This document shows positions 24,496 to 32,840 of a stretch of DNA of 64,000 bases, one piece after another. The DNA comes from SG8-39 sp041558415 (GTDB lineage: Bacteria; Pseudomonadota; Gammaproteobacteria; Burkholderiales; SG8-39), in assembly GCA_041558415.1 (NCBI GenBank), contig JBFFEY010000005.1, positions 1 to 64,000 of the forward strand. Direction: 5' to 3'. The position numbers and the translations under genes are program-made. Every line of letters begins with the position of its first letter. Position 1 is the stretch's first letter. The notes beneath the pieces were generated by a model that did not search any database, was not told the DNA's origin, and saw only the letters and a list, made by a program, of their open reading frames with translations.

Positions 24496-25103
24496 ACCCG
24501 GTGTCTGCGCATTAGCGCGGCGAGCGCCTGATCGCCCGCCGTACCGTTGCGCTCGAGATTCTCGATGACCCGTTCCTGGTCGCGCCGGCCGCGGTTCTGC
24601 GACAGCTTCCAGCGTGCGTCGATGCGCGTCACCGCCACCTCGAACGAAACGATGTTCGAGAGCATGCCATCGACGTAGTCCCGCGACAGCCGATCGAAGG
24701 CGTCGCTCCATTCGGGATCGTGTGCCGCCACCAGGCGGCGCTGTGCCGCGTGCTTCACGTCACGCGCGTCGAGCATGGTCACTGTCCCGTAGGCATGCAC
24801 CGCGGCATAGTTCCACGTCGGCACCGCGGGGCCGCCTTCGTACCAGCGCGGCGAGATGTAGGCGTGCGGCCCCGAGAACACCAGCAGCACCTCGTCGTCG
24901 AAGAACTGCTGCCATTGCGGGTTGGCCTTCGCCATGTGCAGCTCGACGACGAGCTGTCCGTCACGTTCGTCGACCAGGCACGGCAGGTGCGTGCCGTGCA
25001 GCTCGCCGCCGGCGCCGGTCACCAGCAGGCAAAAGTTGTGCGCGCGCATCATGGCGACGATCTCGGCACGGTTCTCGACGCGGTTGTAGGGTGGTGTGTA
25101 CAT
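24492..25103 (-). CDS. PaiB-type FMN-binding protein
   Basis: 203 residues of the PaiB/FMN-binding negative transcriptional regulator family (split-barrel flavin fold): MYTPPYNRVENRAEIVAMMRAHNFCLLVT, GTHLPCLVDE, HMAKANPQW, FSGPHAYISPRWYEGGPAVPTWNY and KLSQNRGRRDQERVIENLE are all family landmarks. Despite the family name, DNA binding is not established for most members; a pyridoxamine-phosphate-oxidase-like enzyme is also possible. The ATG abuts the ispF stop (1-bp overlap). Confidence 0.88.
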   Translation of the reverse strand: MYTPPYNRVENRAEIVAMMRAHNFCLLVTGAGGELHGTHLPCLVDERDGQLVVELHMAKANPQWQQFFDDEVLLVFSGPHAYISPRWYEGGPAVPTWNYAAVHAYGTVTMLDARDVKHAAQRRLVAAHDPEWSDAFDRLSRDYVDGMLSNIVSFEVAVTRIDARWKLSQNRGRRDQERVIENLERNGTAGDQALAALMRRHRV

Positions 25104-25588
25104 CAGCCGCCTTCCTCGATCAGCGCAACCGCCATCGCGGCGATGCCCTCGCCGCGCCCGGTGAAGCCGAGCTGCTCGGTGGTGGTGGCCTTGACGTTGA
25201 CCCGCTCGCGCGGCAGGCCGAGATCGGCGGCGATGTTCGCCGCCATCGTGTCGACGTGCGGCGCCAGGCGCGGCGCCTGCGCCACGATGGTGGCATCGAC
25301 GTTGTGCGGCCGAAAACCCGCCTGTGCCAGCATCGCGCGCACCTCGCGCAGCATCGCACGGCTGTCGGCGCCAAGGTTGCGCGCGTCCGTGTCGGGGAAG
25401 TGCCGCCCGATGTCGCCCATCGCCGCAGCGCCGAGCAGCGCGTCGATTACGGCGTGAATCAGCACGTCGGCGTCCGAATGACCTTGGAGCCCGCGCTCGA
25501 AAGGAACCTCGACGCCGCCGAGCACCAGGCGCCGTCCCGCCACCAGTGCGTGCACGTCGAAGCCCTGACCGATGCGCAGCGTGCTCAC
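25103..25588 (-). CDS. ispF: 2-C-methyl-D-erythritol 2,4-cyclodiphosphate synthase
   Basis: MEP-pathway enzyme for isoprenoid precursors, feeding among others the squalene genes at 0.7-3.6 kb. 161 residues: RIGQGFDVHALVAG with Zn ligands Asp and His, GHSDADVLIHAVIDALLGAAAMGDIGRHFPDTD, and KATTTEQLGFTGRGEGIAA. It overlaps ispD by 4 bp. Confidence 0.97.
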   Translation of the reverse strand: MSTLRIGQGFDVHALVAGRRLVLGGVEVPFERGLQGHSDADVLIHAVIDALLGAAAMGDIGRHFPDTDARNLGADSRAMLREVRAMLAQAGFRPHNVDATIVAQAPRLAPHVDTMAANIAADLGLPRERVNVKATTTEQLGFTGRGEGIAAMAVALIEEGG

Positions 25589-26283
25589 GAGGCGGCGTCC
25601 TCGAGGATCGCTTCGGCGATGGCGAGGTCCTCGGCGTAGGTGACCTTGATGTTGCGCCGGCTGCCGCTGACCAGGCGCGGCTGCAGGCCGAGCTGCTCGA
25701 CGGCGCTCGCCTCGTCGGTGACCTCCCCTTGCGCCGCGTGCAGCGCCTGCGCCAGCAGCCCGACGCGGAACATCTGCGGCGTCTGCGCGAGCCAGAGCTG
25801 GCTGCGGTCTTCGCTTTTCGCGATGCGCGCCACGCCCGCCTCGTCCTTGGCCACGCGCTTAACCGTCTCGGCCACCGGCAATGCGAGAATGCCGCCGATC
25901 GCGTCGCTTGAGCACTCGGCGATCAGCCGCTCGAGATCCGCGCGCGGCAGGCAGGGCCGCGCCGCATCATGCACCAGCACCCAGTCGTCGGCGTCGATCC
26001 CGGCCATCGCCGCGATCAGGCCGTTGTGCACCGACTCGGCGCGCGTCGCGCCGCCGCAGTAGAGCGGCTCGATGCGGCCTTCGAAGGCGCTCCAGTCCTG
26101 CGCGCGGAATTCGCGATCGTCCCGCGCCAGCACGACGAAGATGGTTTCGACCGCGGCAATATCGAGCGCGCGCACCGCGTGCCACAGCATCGGCTTGCCG
26201 GCAAGCCGCTGGAACTGCTTGGCGCCGCCGCCGCGCATGCGCGAGCCGGTTCCAGCAGCCGGAATGAGGGCGAACAGGGACAA
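25585..26283 (-). CDS. ispD: 2-C-methyl-D-erythritol 4-phosphate cytidylyltransferase
   Basis: Transfers CMP to MEP in isoprenoid synthesis. 232 residues: ALIPAAGTGSRMRGGGAKQFQRLAGKPMLWHA (nucleotide loop with the basic residues), VLVHDAARPCL (metal Asp) and AQTPQMFR. First gene of the overlapping operon ispD-ispF-paiB-thpR-grx/dinB, transcribed divergently from mfd. Confidence 0.96.
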   Translation of the reverse strand: MSLFALIPAAGTGSRMRGGGAKQFQRLAGKPMLWHAVRALDIAAVETIFVVLARDDREFRAQDWSAFEGRIEPLYCGGATRAESVHNGLIAAMAGIDADDWVLVHDAARPCLPRADLERLIAECSSDAIGGILALPVAETVKRVAKDEAGVARIAKSEDRSQLWLAQTPQMFRVGLLAQALHAAQGEVTDEASAVEQLGLQPRLVSGSRRNIKVTYAEDLAIAEAILEDAAS

Positions 26284-26309
26284 GCTAAGTTCTTGTTAAA
26301 TCAGGGCGA

Positions 26310-26315
26310 TATAAT
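26310..26315 (+). promoter_or_regulatory. Consensus -10 box of the mfd promoter
   Basis: A perfect TATAAT in an AT-rich island between ispD and mfd. TTCTTG (26291-26296) is a weak -35 at short spacing. The predicted leader to the mfd ATG is about 52 nt. Confidence 0.5.
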
Positions 26316-26373
26316 ACACCGGCGCATCGTCCCGCTCGCATTCGCTCGGGCATGCAGGCGACGCGCGCTCCGC

Positions 26374-29300
26374 ATGCACCGCGAATCGCTCCCTGCCCGC
26401 AGACGCTACGCACAGCTCGTCGGCTCGGCCGATGCGCTCGCGCTCGCGCGTCTCGCGCAGGACGATGCCCGCCCGCTGGCGGTGATCTGCGCCAGCGCGC
26501 AGGGCGCGCAGCGCCTGCTCGAGGAGCTGCGCTGGTTCGCGCCGCAGCTGCGCGTCTGCCTGCTGCCGGACTGGGAAACGCTGCCCTACGACCAGTTCTC
26601 GCCCCACCCGGACCTCGTCTCCGAGCGCCTCGCGACGCTGTACCAGCTGCAAAGCGGCGCGTTCGATGTCGCCCTGGTACCGGCCACCACGGCCCTCGTG
26701 CGCCTGTGTCCGCCGAGCTACCTCGCCGCGCATACCTTCTTCATCCAGGTCGACGAGCGGCTCGACCTGGAAGCGCTGCGCCGGCAGATGACGATCGCCG
26801 GCTACGCGCAGGTGACCCAGGTCGTTGCCCCCGGAGAGGTGTGCTTTCGCGGCGGGCTGATCGACCTGTTTCCCATGGGCAGCGCGCTGCCGCTGCGCAT
26901 CGACCTCGACGACGACCGCGTCGAAACGATCCGCGCCTTCGACCCCGACACGCAGCGCACGGTCTACAGCGTGCGCGAGCTGCGCATGCTGCCGGCGCGC
27001 GAGTTCGCGCTCGACGAGGCCGGGCGCGCAGGCTTTCGCAGCCGCTGGCGCGAGCAGTTCGAGGGCGACCCGTCGAAGAAGCGCCTCTATCGCGACGTGT
27101 CGAACGGCATTGCCTCGGCCGGCATCGAGTACTACCTGCCGCTGTTTCACGAATCGGTGGCGACGCTGTTCGAGTACCTGCCGCCGCAGACGACGATTGC
27201 CCTGCATCACGACGTGGCGCAGGCGGTGCAGAGCTTCTGGAGCGACGCGGCGGCGCGCTACAAGCTGCTCGGCGGCGATCCCGACCGGCCGCTGATGCCG
27301 CCCGCAGCGCTGTTTCTCGATGCCGAGTCCTTCTACCTGCGACTGCGCGAGCACGCGCGCGTCGACCTGCTCGCCGTGCCGGCGGTCGACGATCTGGCCG
27401 AGGATGCCGGCGCGGCCGAGCGCGTGGCCTCCCTCGTCACGCAGGCACTGCCGGCGCTCGCCGTGGACCGTCGCGCGCAGGATCCGCTCGCCGCGCTGAA
27501 GCAGTTCCTCGAGGCGACGCCGCTGCGCGTGCTGCTGGCCGCCGAATCGGCCGGCCGCCGCGAAACCATGGCAGCGTACCTGGCCGAGTACGGCGTCGCG
27601 CCTGTGCCCTGCGCCGACTTTGCCGCCTTCGTCGCGGGCGATGCGCGGCTCGCGCTCGGCGTGGCGCCGCTCGCCAACGGCTTCGCGCTGCCGGCGGAGG
27701 GCTGGTGCATCGTCACGGAGGCGGAGCTCTACGCCGGCACCGTGCGGCGCCGCGCACGCGGCCGCGAAAAGACGGTTTCCGCCGAAGGCCTGGTGCGTGA
27801 CCTCTCCGAGCTCAAGGTCGGCGACCCGGTGGTGCACGTCAAGCATGGCATCGGCCGTTACCAGGGGCTGGTCAACCTCGATCTCGGCGAAGGCGAGAAC
27901 GAGTTCCTGCTGCTCGAGTACGAGGGCGGCGACAAGCTCTACGTGCCGGTCGCGCAGCTCGAGGTGATCTCGCGCTATGCCGGGGTGCAGCCGGAGGAGG
28001 CGCCGCTGCACAAGCTCGGCAGCGGGCAATGGGACCGCGCCAAGGCGCGCGCCGCCAAGCAGGTGCGCGACACCGCCGCCGAGCTGCTGGCGCTGTACGC
28101 CAAGCGCGCCGCGCGCCAGGGCCACGCCTTCGGCGTCAGGCCGCACGACCTCGAGGCCTTCGCCGACGGCTTCGGTTTCGAGGAAACGGCCGACCAGCAG
28201 GGCGCCGTCGACGCGGTGGTCGCCGACATGGCCTCGGGCAAGCCCATGGATCGACTGATCTGCGGCGACGTCGGTTTCGGCAAGACCGAGGTCGCGCTGC
28301 GCGCCGCCTTCGTCGCGGTGGCCGACGGCCGCCAGGTGGCGATCCTCTGCCCCACCACCCTGCTCGCCGAACAGCACTACCTCACCTTCACCGACCGCTT
28401 CGCCGACTGGCCGATCCGCATCGCCGAGCTGTCGCGCTTCAAGACCGCCAAGGAACAGGCGACGGCGATCGACAAGCTGGCGCGCGGCGAGCTCGACATC
28501 GTCATCGGCACGCACAAGCTGCTCTCCAAGGGCGTCAAGTTCGATCGCCTTGGGCTGGTGATCATCGACGAGGAGCACCGCTTCGGCGTGCGGCAGAAAG
28601 ATGCACTCAAGGCGCTGCGCGCCGAGGTCGACGTGCTGACGCTCACCGCGACGCCGATCCCGCGCACGCTGGCACTGTCGCTCGAAGGCCTGCGCGACTT
28701 TTCGGTGATCGCCACCGCGCCGCAGCGGCGCCTGGCGATCAAGACCTTCGTCTCGCCCTATTCCGAGGGCCTGATACGCGAGGCGGTGTTGCGCGAGCTC
28801 AAGCGCGGCGGACAGGTCTACTTCCTGCACAACGAGGTGGACACCATCGAGCATGTGCGCGACCGGCTCGAGCGGCTGCTGCCCGAAGCGCGCATCGCGG
28901 TGGCGCACGGCCAGATGCGCGAGCGCGCGCTCGAGCGCGTGATGCGCGAGTTCTACGCGCAGCGCCACAACGTGCTGCTGTGCACGACGATCATCGAAAC
29001 CGGCATCGACGTGCCGACCGCCAACACCATTGTCATCAACCGCGCCGACCGTTTCGGACTGGCACAGCTGCACCAGCTGCGCGGGCGCGTCGGCCGCTCG
29101 CACCACCAGGCCTACGCCTACCTGCTCACGCCGCGCGGCGAAGGCCCCGGCGGCGACCCCTTCGGCGCCCTCGGCACGCAGGCGAAAAAGCGCCTCGAGG
29201 CCATCCAGGCGATGGAAGAGCTCGGCTCCGGCTTTTTCCTCGCCATGCACGATCTCGAGATCCGCGGTGCCGGCGAGGTGCTCGGCGAATCGCAGTCGGG

Positions 29301-29838
29301 CGAGATCCAGGAGGTCGGTTTCTCGCTCTATGCGCAGATGCTCGAGCGCGCGGTGCGGGCCCTGCGCGCGGGCCGCACGGTCGACGCGGAAGACGCGGTC
29401 GACGTCAGCGCCGAGATCAACCTGCACATCCCGGCGCTGCTGCCGGCGCGCTACTGCAGCGACGTGCACGAGCGTCTGACCCTCTACAAGCGCCTCGCCA
29501 ATTGCACCGCGCAGGACGCGCTAACCGCGATGCACGAGGAACTGGTCGACCGCTTCGGCGAGCTGCCGGAGCCGGCGCGCGCGCTGCTCGAGTGTCATCG
29601 CCTGCGCATCGAGGCGCGCGCGCTCGGCATCGCGCGCATCGACGCGACGCACGAGGCCATCGTGCTGCACTTCGTCAAGCATCCGCCGATCGACGCCCAG
29701 CGCATCATCGCGTTCGTGCAGGCTACGCGCGGCGCGCGTTTCGCCGGCCCGGACCGCGTGCGGCTCGAAGCCAAGCTGCCCGAATGGCCGTTGCGCGCGC
29801 GCGCGGTCAAGGACGCGCTGCGGCGCCTCGCGGGCTGA
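26374..29838 (+). CDS. mfd: Transcription-repair coupling factor
   Basis: Removes RNA polymerase stalled at lesions and recruits UvrA. 1154 residues: UvrB-homology N-terminal module (about 1-330), the RNAP-interaction domain (about 480-540; VVHVKHGIGRYQGLVNL), RecG-like motor domains with Walker A CGDVGFGKTEVALRAA (about 630) and DEEH box IIDEEHRFGV (about 732), and the C-terminal TRCF regulatory domain. ATG 26374 gives the normal N-terminus. I see no clear ribosome-binding site. Confidence 0.97.
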   Translation: MHRESLPARRRYAQLVGSADALALARLAQDDARPLAVICASAQGAQRLLEELRWFAPQLRVCLLPDWETLPYDQFSPHPDLVSERLATLYQLQSGAFDVALVPATTALVRLCPPSYLAAHTFFIQVDERLDLEALRRQMTIAGYAQVTQVVAPGEVCFRGGLIDLFPMGSALPLRIDLDDDRVETIRAFDPDTQRTVYSVRELRMLPAREFALDEAGRAGFRSRWREQFEGDPSKKRLYRDVSNGIASAGIEYYLPLFHESVATLFEYLPPQTTIALHHDVAQAVQSFWSDAAARYKLLGGDPDRPLMPPAALFLDAESFYLRLREHARVDLLAVPAVDDLAEDAGAAERVASLVTQALPALAVDRRAQDPLAALKQFLEATPLRVLLAAESAGRRETMAAYLAEYGVAPVPCADFAAFVAGDARLALGVAPLANGFALPAEGWCIVTEAELYAGTVRRRARGREKTVSAEGLVRDLSELKVGDPVVHVKHGIGRYQGLVNLDLGEGENEFLLLEYEGGDKLYVPVAQLEVISRYAGVQPEEAPLHKLGSGQWDRAKARAAKQVRDTAAELLALYAKRAARQGHAFGVRPHDLEAFADGFGFEETADQQGAVDAVVADMASGKPMDRLICGDVGFGKTEVALRAAFVAVADGRQVAILCPTTLLAEQHYLTFTDRFADWPIRIAELSRFKTAKEQATAIDKLARGELDIVIGTHKLLSKGVKFDRLGLVIIDEEHRFGVRQKDALKALRAEVDVLTLTATPIPRTLALSLEGLRDFSVIATAPQRRLAIKTFVSPYSEGLIREAVLRELKRGGQVYFLHNEVDTIEHVRDRLERLLPEARIAVAHGQMRERALERVMREFYAQRHNVLLCTTIIETGIDVPTANTIVINRADRFGLAQLHQLRGRVGRSHHQAYAYLLTPRGEGPGGDPFGALGTQAKKRLEAIQAMEELGSGFFLAMHDLEIRGAGEVLGESQSGEIQEVGFSLYAQMLERAVRALRAGRTVDAEDAVDVSAEINLHIPALLPARYCSDVHERLTLYKRLANCTAQDALTAMHEELVDRFGELPEPARALLECHRLRIEARALGIARIDATHEAIVLHFVKHPPIDAQRIIAFVQATRGARFAGPDRVRLEAKLPEWPLRARAVKDALRRLAG

Positions 29839-29849
29839 GGCTCAGCCGC

Positions 29850-30680
29850 GTGCATCTCGTCGTCCAGGGTCCCGGCATGACCGCCGCTTTAGCCGAGGAC
29901 GCCGCGCACCTGGCGCAGTGCGCGGCGCCCGAGCGCGTCTCCGCCACCGCTTGGCGCCTGCGCGGGGTGGCGCGCAGCGCCACCGTGGAAGCCTGGTGCG
30001 CAGCGCACCGCCTCGACTGTGCCGAGGTGCCCGAGGACCGGCGCCTCGTCGAGCTGCGCCTGCTCACCATCGACATGGACTCGACCCTCATCACGATCGA
30101 GTGCGTCGACGAGATCGGTGCGCTGCTGGGAAGGAAGGCCGAGATCGCCGCGATCACGGAGGAGGCCATGCGCGGCGAGATCCCGTACGCCGAGAGCCTC
30201 GCGCGGCGCGTCGCGCTGCTCGCCGGGCTCGAGGAGGCAGCACTCGAGAGGGTTTATCGCGACACCCTCACCCTCTCGCCCGGCGCCGAGCGGCTGATCG
30301 AAGTCTGCCGGTCACGGGGCATTCGGACCTTGCTCGTCTCGGGCGGCTTCACGTTCTTCACCGAACGCGTGCAGGCGCGGCTCGGCATCGACGAGGCGCT
30401 GGCGAACGAGCTGGAAGTCATCGATGGCAGGCTCTCCGGACGGCTGCGTGGCGCGATCGTCGATGCCGTCGCGAAGGCTGCGCGGTTTCGCGAGGTCGCG
30501 GCACGGCTCGGCCTATCGAAGTCGCAGACCCTTGCGGTCGGCGACGGCGCGAACGATCTGGCGATGATGGCCGAAGCCGGCGTGTCGGTCGCCTGGCGCG
30601 CCAAGCCGCGGGTCCGGGCGGCGGCGATGCACGCGCTCGACTTCTCGGATCTCGACGGAGTACTGAACCTCTATTCCTGA
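29850..30680 (+). CDS. serB: Phosphoserine phosphatase
   Basis: HAD phosphatase for the last step of serine synthesis. 276 residues: an N-terminal domain (about 1-65), then TIDMDSTLITIECVDEIG with the nucleophile Asp in DMDST (about residues 74-78), LVSGGFTFFTERV (motif II Ser) and VGDGANDLAMMAEAG (motif IV). Start GTG at 29850, 11 bp after the mfd stop. The last gene before the repeat-rich island. Confidence 0.95.
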   Translation: MHLVVQGPGMTAALAEDAAHLAQCAAPERVSATAWRLRGVARSATVEAWCAAHRLDCAEVPEDRRLVELRLLTIDMDSTLITIECVDEIGALLGRKAEIAAITEEAMRGEIPYAESLARRVALLAGLEEAALERVYRDTLTLSPGAERLIEVCRSRGIRTLLVSGGFTFFTERVQARLGIDEALANELEVIDGRLSGRLRGAIVDAVAKAARFREVAARLGLSKSQTLAVGDGANDLAMMAEAGVSVAWRAKPRVRAAAMHALDFSDLDGVLNLYS

Positions 30681-30838
30681 CCGTATGCACCGCGCTGCGT
30701 GCCTGCCGCACCCCGGCTCATCGTCCTTGCCTCGACGCGCGCTGAGACCTTCGGACTTTTAATCAGGAAGGTCAGAACAACGGCTTAGCAGCACGCTGTG
30801 AGAAATTCGTGTGCTGAGGCGATTCTCGTTCACGCCGC

Positions 30839-30876
30839 ATGTCTGCTACCGGCCCAAAGCCGCCGTTAGCCGACAT
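30839..30876. repeat. Palindromic REP-like unit, left
   Basis: Arms ATGTCTGCTACCGGC and GCCGTTAGCCGACAT match as inverted repeats at 13 of 15 positions around an 8-nt loop. A related motif, GTCGGCTA(A/T)CGG, recurs in the right-hand unit at 32613-32649. Confidence 0.7.
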
Positions 30877-30952
30877 CGCCTGAGGCTGCAAAAGCGCCGC
30901 TCGCTGTCCTCGCGTGTCCCGAACGTACCTGAACGCCGCAAAAGGGCCGCAG

Positions 30953-31092
30953 TATTTGCCATAAGGCACCTTGTGCGATGCGCTCGCAGCCGCGGCCACG
31001 ATCGGTCATAGTCCGCAGCACCGTTCAGCGACCCAAAACACGCCGCAACCCCGCGTTTCGCGGCACGCAGGCGAAGGAATTTCCCATCCTTT
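30953..31092 (+). repeat. Direct repeat A flanking the cyclase (left copy)
   Basis: About 140 bp. The first 21 bases are identical to the right copy (32442 onward). Further aligned blocks include GCACCGTTCA, CCGCAACC and ATCCTTT, in the same order and spacing. I estimate roughly 70% identity overall by eye. Confidence 0.8.
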
Positions 31093-31266
31093 CCCTGAAC
31101 CGCGGGGAGTCAAATAAGCCATTTCCTATCAGCGACTTGGTCCGGGAGGGGCTTTATTAATTTCTGCTACATTTGCGACTCGCTGATTGCGACGGTTTCG
31201 TCGCATTCCACAAAGCCGGCCAACAGCGCGCCGCCGCTTTCCGCGGTCTAAACGAGGACCTACGAG

Positions 31267-32364
31267 ATGAAAGCGATTGGATTTTCCTTTCGGGGCTACC
31301 TTCTTTGTGTCTTGAGTTGGATCTGCGCCGACTCCCTGTTCGTGTCGATCAGGTTTGTCGGGCTTTCAACCGTGCCCGCTTTTGCGACGTTGGACTACGA
31401 TTCGTTCGATCACGGCGTCCTGTTCACCCGTTCGATCGTCATCGGCTTCATGATCGGCACCCTCTTCTATGCCGTCAACCGGGCTGTCGACATGCCGGCG
31501 ATTCGCCGGCGCCCCTACGGCGTGCTGATCGCCATCCAGGCTCTGTTCAGCCTGGCCTGCGTCATCGTGTTGCTGATCGTTTTGCGCGCCAACGAAATCA
31601 TGGCGTCGGGCAAGACGCTCAGCGTCGCCGAATTCGAATCCAGGCTGCTCACCGTCAATTTCGTCGTCATCCTGGTCTATTACGCGGTCGTCAGCTTTAC
31701 ATTCTCGTTCATCGCGCAGATTGACCGAAAGTTCGGCCCGGGGATTCTGCGCAAACTCGTCACGGGCGCCTTCTATCATCCGCGCGAAATCGAGCTCATC
31801 TTCATGTTTCTCGATCTGAAGGATTCGACGACCCACGCCGAGCGTCTGGGCCATCTGAAGTTCGCCAACCTCATCCAGGACTGTTTCCTCGACCTGTCGG
31901 TGGTCGGCAAATTCGGCGCCCAGGTTTACCAACACGTCGGGGACGAGGCGGTCCTCTTCTGGGAGGTTGCCGACGGCGTCGAGAAGGCGAACTGTCTGCA
32001 GGCCTATTTCGCGTTCAATCGCCAGCTGCAGAAAAGAAAGGAGCACTACCAGGGCCGATACGGGCTGATCCCGCAATTCAAGGCGGGCGTGAACGTCGGG
32101 CTTGCAACTGCTCTCGAAGTGGGCGAGATCAAGCGTGAGATCCAATATCTGGGTGATGTCGTCAATACGACCGCGCGGATCCAGGCACAGTGCAACGCGT
32201 ACCAGGAAACCCTGCTGATATCGGAAACCCTGCGCGATCGGCTGCAGTCGGTTCCAGACCACCTCGATATTGACGCCATCGGGATGACCGAGCTCCGCGG
32301 GCGCGCAGAGTCGGTCAAGCTGTACCGAGTCAGGGAGCGACCGGCCACTGACCCGTCGCGGTGA
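31267..32364 (+). CDS. Membrane class III adenylate/guanylate cyclase
   Basis: 365 residues. The N-terminal 155 contain four membrane helices (about 8-30, 52-72, 86-106, 130-150), followed by a class III cyclase domain (about 175-345). The metal-binding aspartates are D183 (FLDLKDST) and D226 (HVGDEAV); the transition-state pair N300 and R304 is in GDVVNTTARIQ. The usual purine-selecting Lys/Asp pair is not obvious, so cAMP versus cGMP cannot be called. The gene has visibly lower GC than its neighbours and sits alone between direct repeats, suggesting acquisition. A GAGGA ribosome-binding site precedes ATG 31267. Confidence 0.85.
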   Translation: MKAIGFSFRGYLLCVLSWICADSLFVSIRFVGLSTVPAFATLDYDSFDHGVLFTRSIVIGFMIGTLFYAVNRAVDMPAIRRRPYGVLIAIQALFSLACVIVLLIVLRANEIMASGKTLSVAEFESRLLTVNFVVILVYYAVVSFTFSFIAQIDRKFGPGILRKLVTGAFYHPREIELIFMFLDLKDSTTHAERLGHLKFANLIQDCFLDLSVVGKFGAQVYQHVGDEAVLFWEVADGVEKANCLQAYFAFNRQLQKRKEHYQGRYGLIPQFKAGVNVGLATALEVGEIKREIQYLGDVVNTTARIQAQCNAYQETLLISETLRDRLQSVPDHLDIDAIGMTELRGRAESVKLYRVRERPATDPSR

Positions 32365-32423
32365 GCAAGATTCGCACCGGGCGGGTGCCCCGGGTAGGGA
32401 GGGCAAAGAAGAGCAGGAAATGG

Positions 32424-32446
32424 CCGGGAACTTTCCCGGTTTATTT
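32424..32446 (+). terminator. Rho-independent terminator of the cyclase gene
   Basis: Stem CCGGGA/TCCCGG with loop ACTT, followed by TTTATTT. The T-rich tail is also the first bases of direct repeat B. Confidence 0.7.
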
Positions 32447-32583
32447 GCCATAAGGCACCTTGCGCGCCGGGCTTGCAGGCGCAGCCAGGATCGATCTTGG
32501 CGCCAAGCACCGTTCATCGAGCCGAAACAGGCCGCAACCACGCGCAATTCGCCGCACAGAAGCGAAGCGATTTCCGATCCTTT
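32442..32583 (+). repeat. Direct repeat B flanking the cyclase (right copy)
   Basis: About 142 bp, same orientation as copy A at 30953-31092. The opening TATTTGCCATAAGGCACCTT is identical in both. The unit from A to B spans about 1.6 kb with the cyclase as its only gene. Confidence 0.8.
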
Positions 32584-32612
32584 TACTGGCCTGGCAGGAG
32601 TGACCGCTCAGG

Positions 32613-32649
32613 GTCGGTAGCTGCCGGTCGAGGTAGCCCGATAGCCGAC
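32613..32649. repeat. Palindromic REP-like unit, right
   Basis: GTCGG near 32613 and CCGAC at 32645-32649 bound an imperfect inverted repeat. Its right arm, read in reverse, is ACGTCGGCTATCGGG, close to the left unit's ATGTCGGCTAACGGC (12 of 15). Confidence 0.5.
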
Positions 32650-32840
32650 GTTCGGTAGGCCGCGTAATTTAGGTGCGACGCGCCATTTCGTTCAAGGACG
32701 TGACTGATTCGCGGAACTGCCGCGGGCGACGAGCGCCCCCCCTGGCACGGTGCCCCATCGACCGCACGATTCCTCCCGCAGCCCGCGGGGCGTGTCGCTA
32801 TAGTGACGGCGGCGCGCCCGCAGGCGGTGCGCGCCGCGCG

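Larger units (their letters stand above)
30681..31266. other. 586-bp non-coding island edge, left of the cyclase
   Basis: No gene found. It holds a palindromic unit (30839-30876), direct repeat A (30953-31092) and the AT-rich cyclase leader with a GAGGA ribosome-binding site just before the ATG. Short minus-strand frames here look like repeat-derived noise. Confidence 0.7.
32365..32840. other. 476-bp non-coding island edge, right of the cyclase
   Basis: No gene found. It holds the cyclase terminator (32424-32446), direct repeat B (32442-32583), a palindromic unit (32613-32649), and a possible -10 (TATAGT near 32798) for the DUF364 gene. Confidence 0.65.

Noticed and set aside
30772..30999. 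Minus-strand frame across the left repeat island
   Set aside because: It spans the palindromic unit and the repeat, has no ribosome-binding site or domain, and is better explained as repeat sequence.
30953..32583. Conventional insertion sequence or integron carrying the cyclase
   Set aside because: No transposase, terminal inverted repeats at the cassette ends, target-site duplication or attC-like structure could be recognised, so no named class is claimed.
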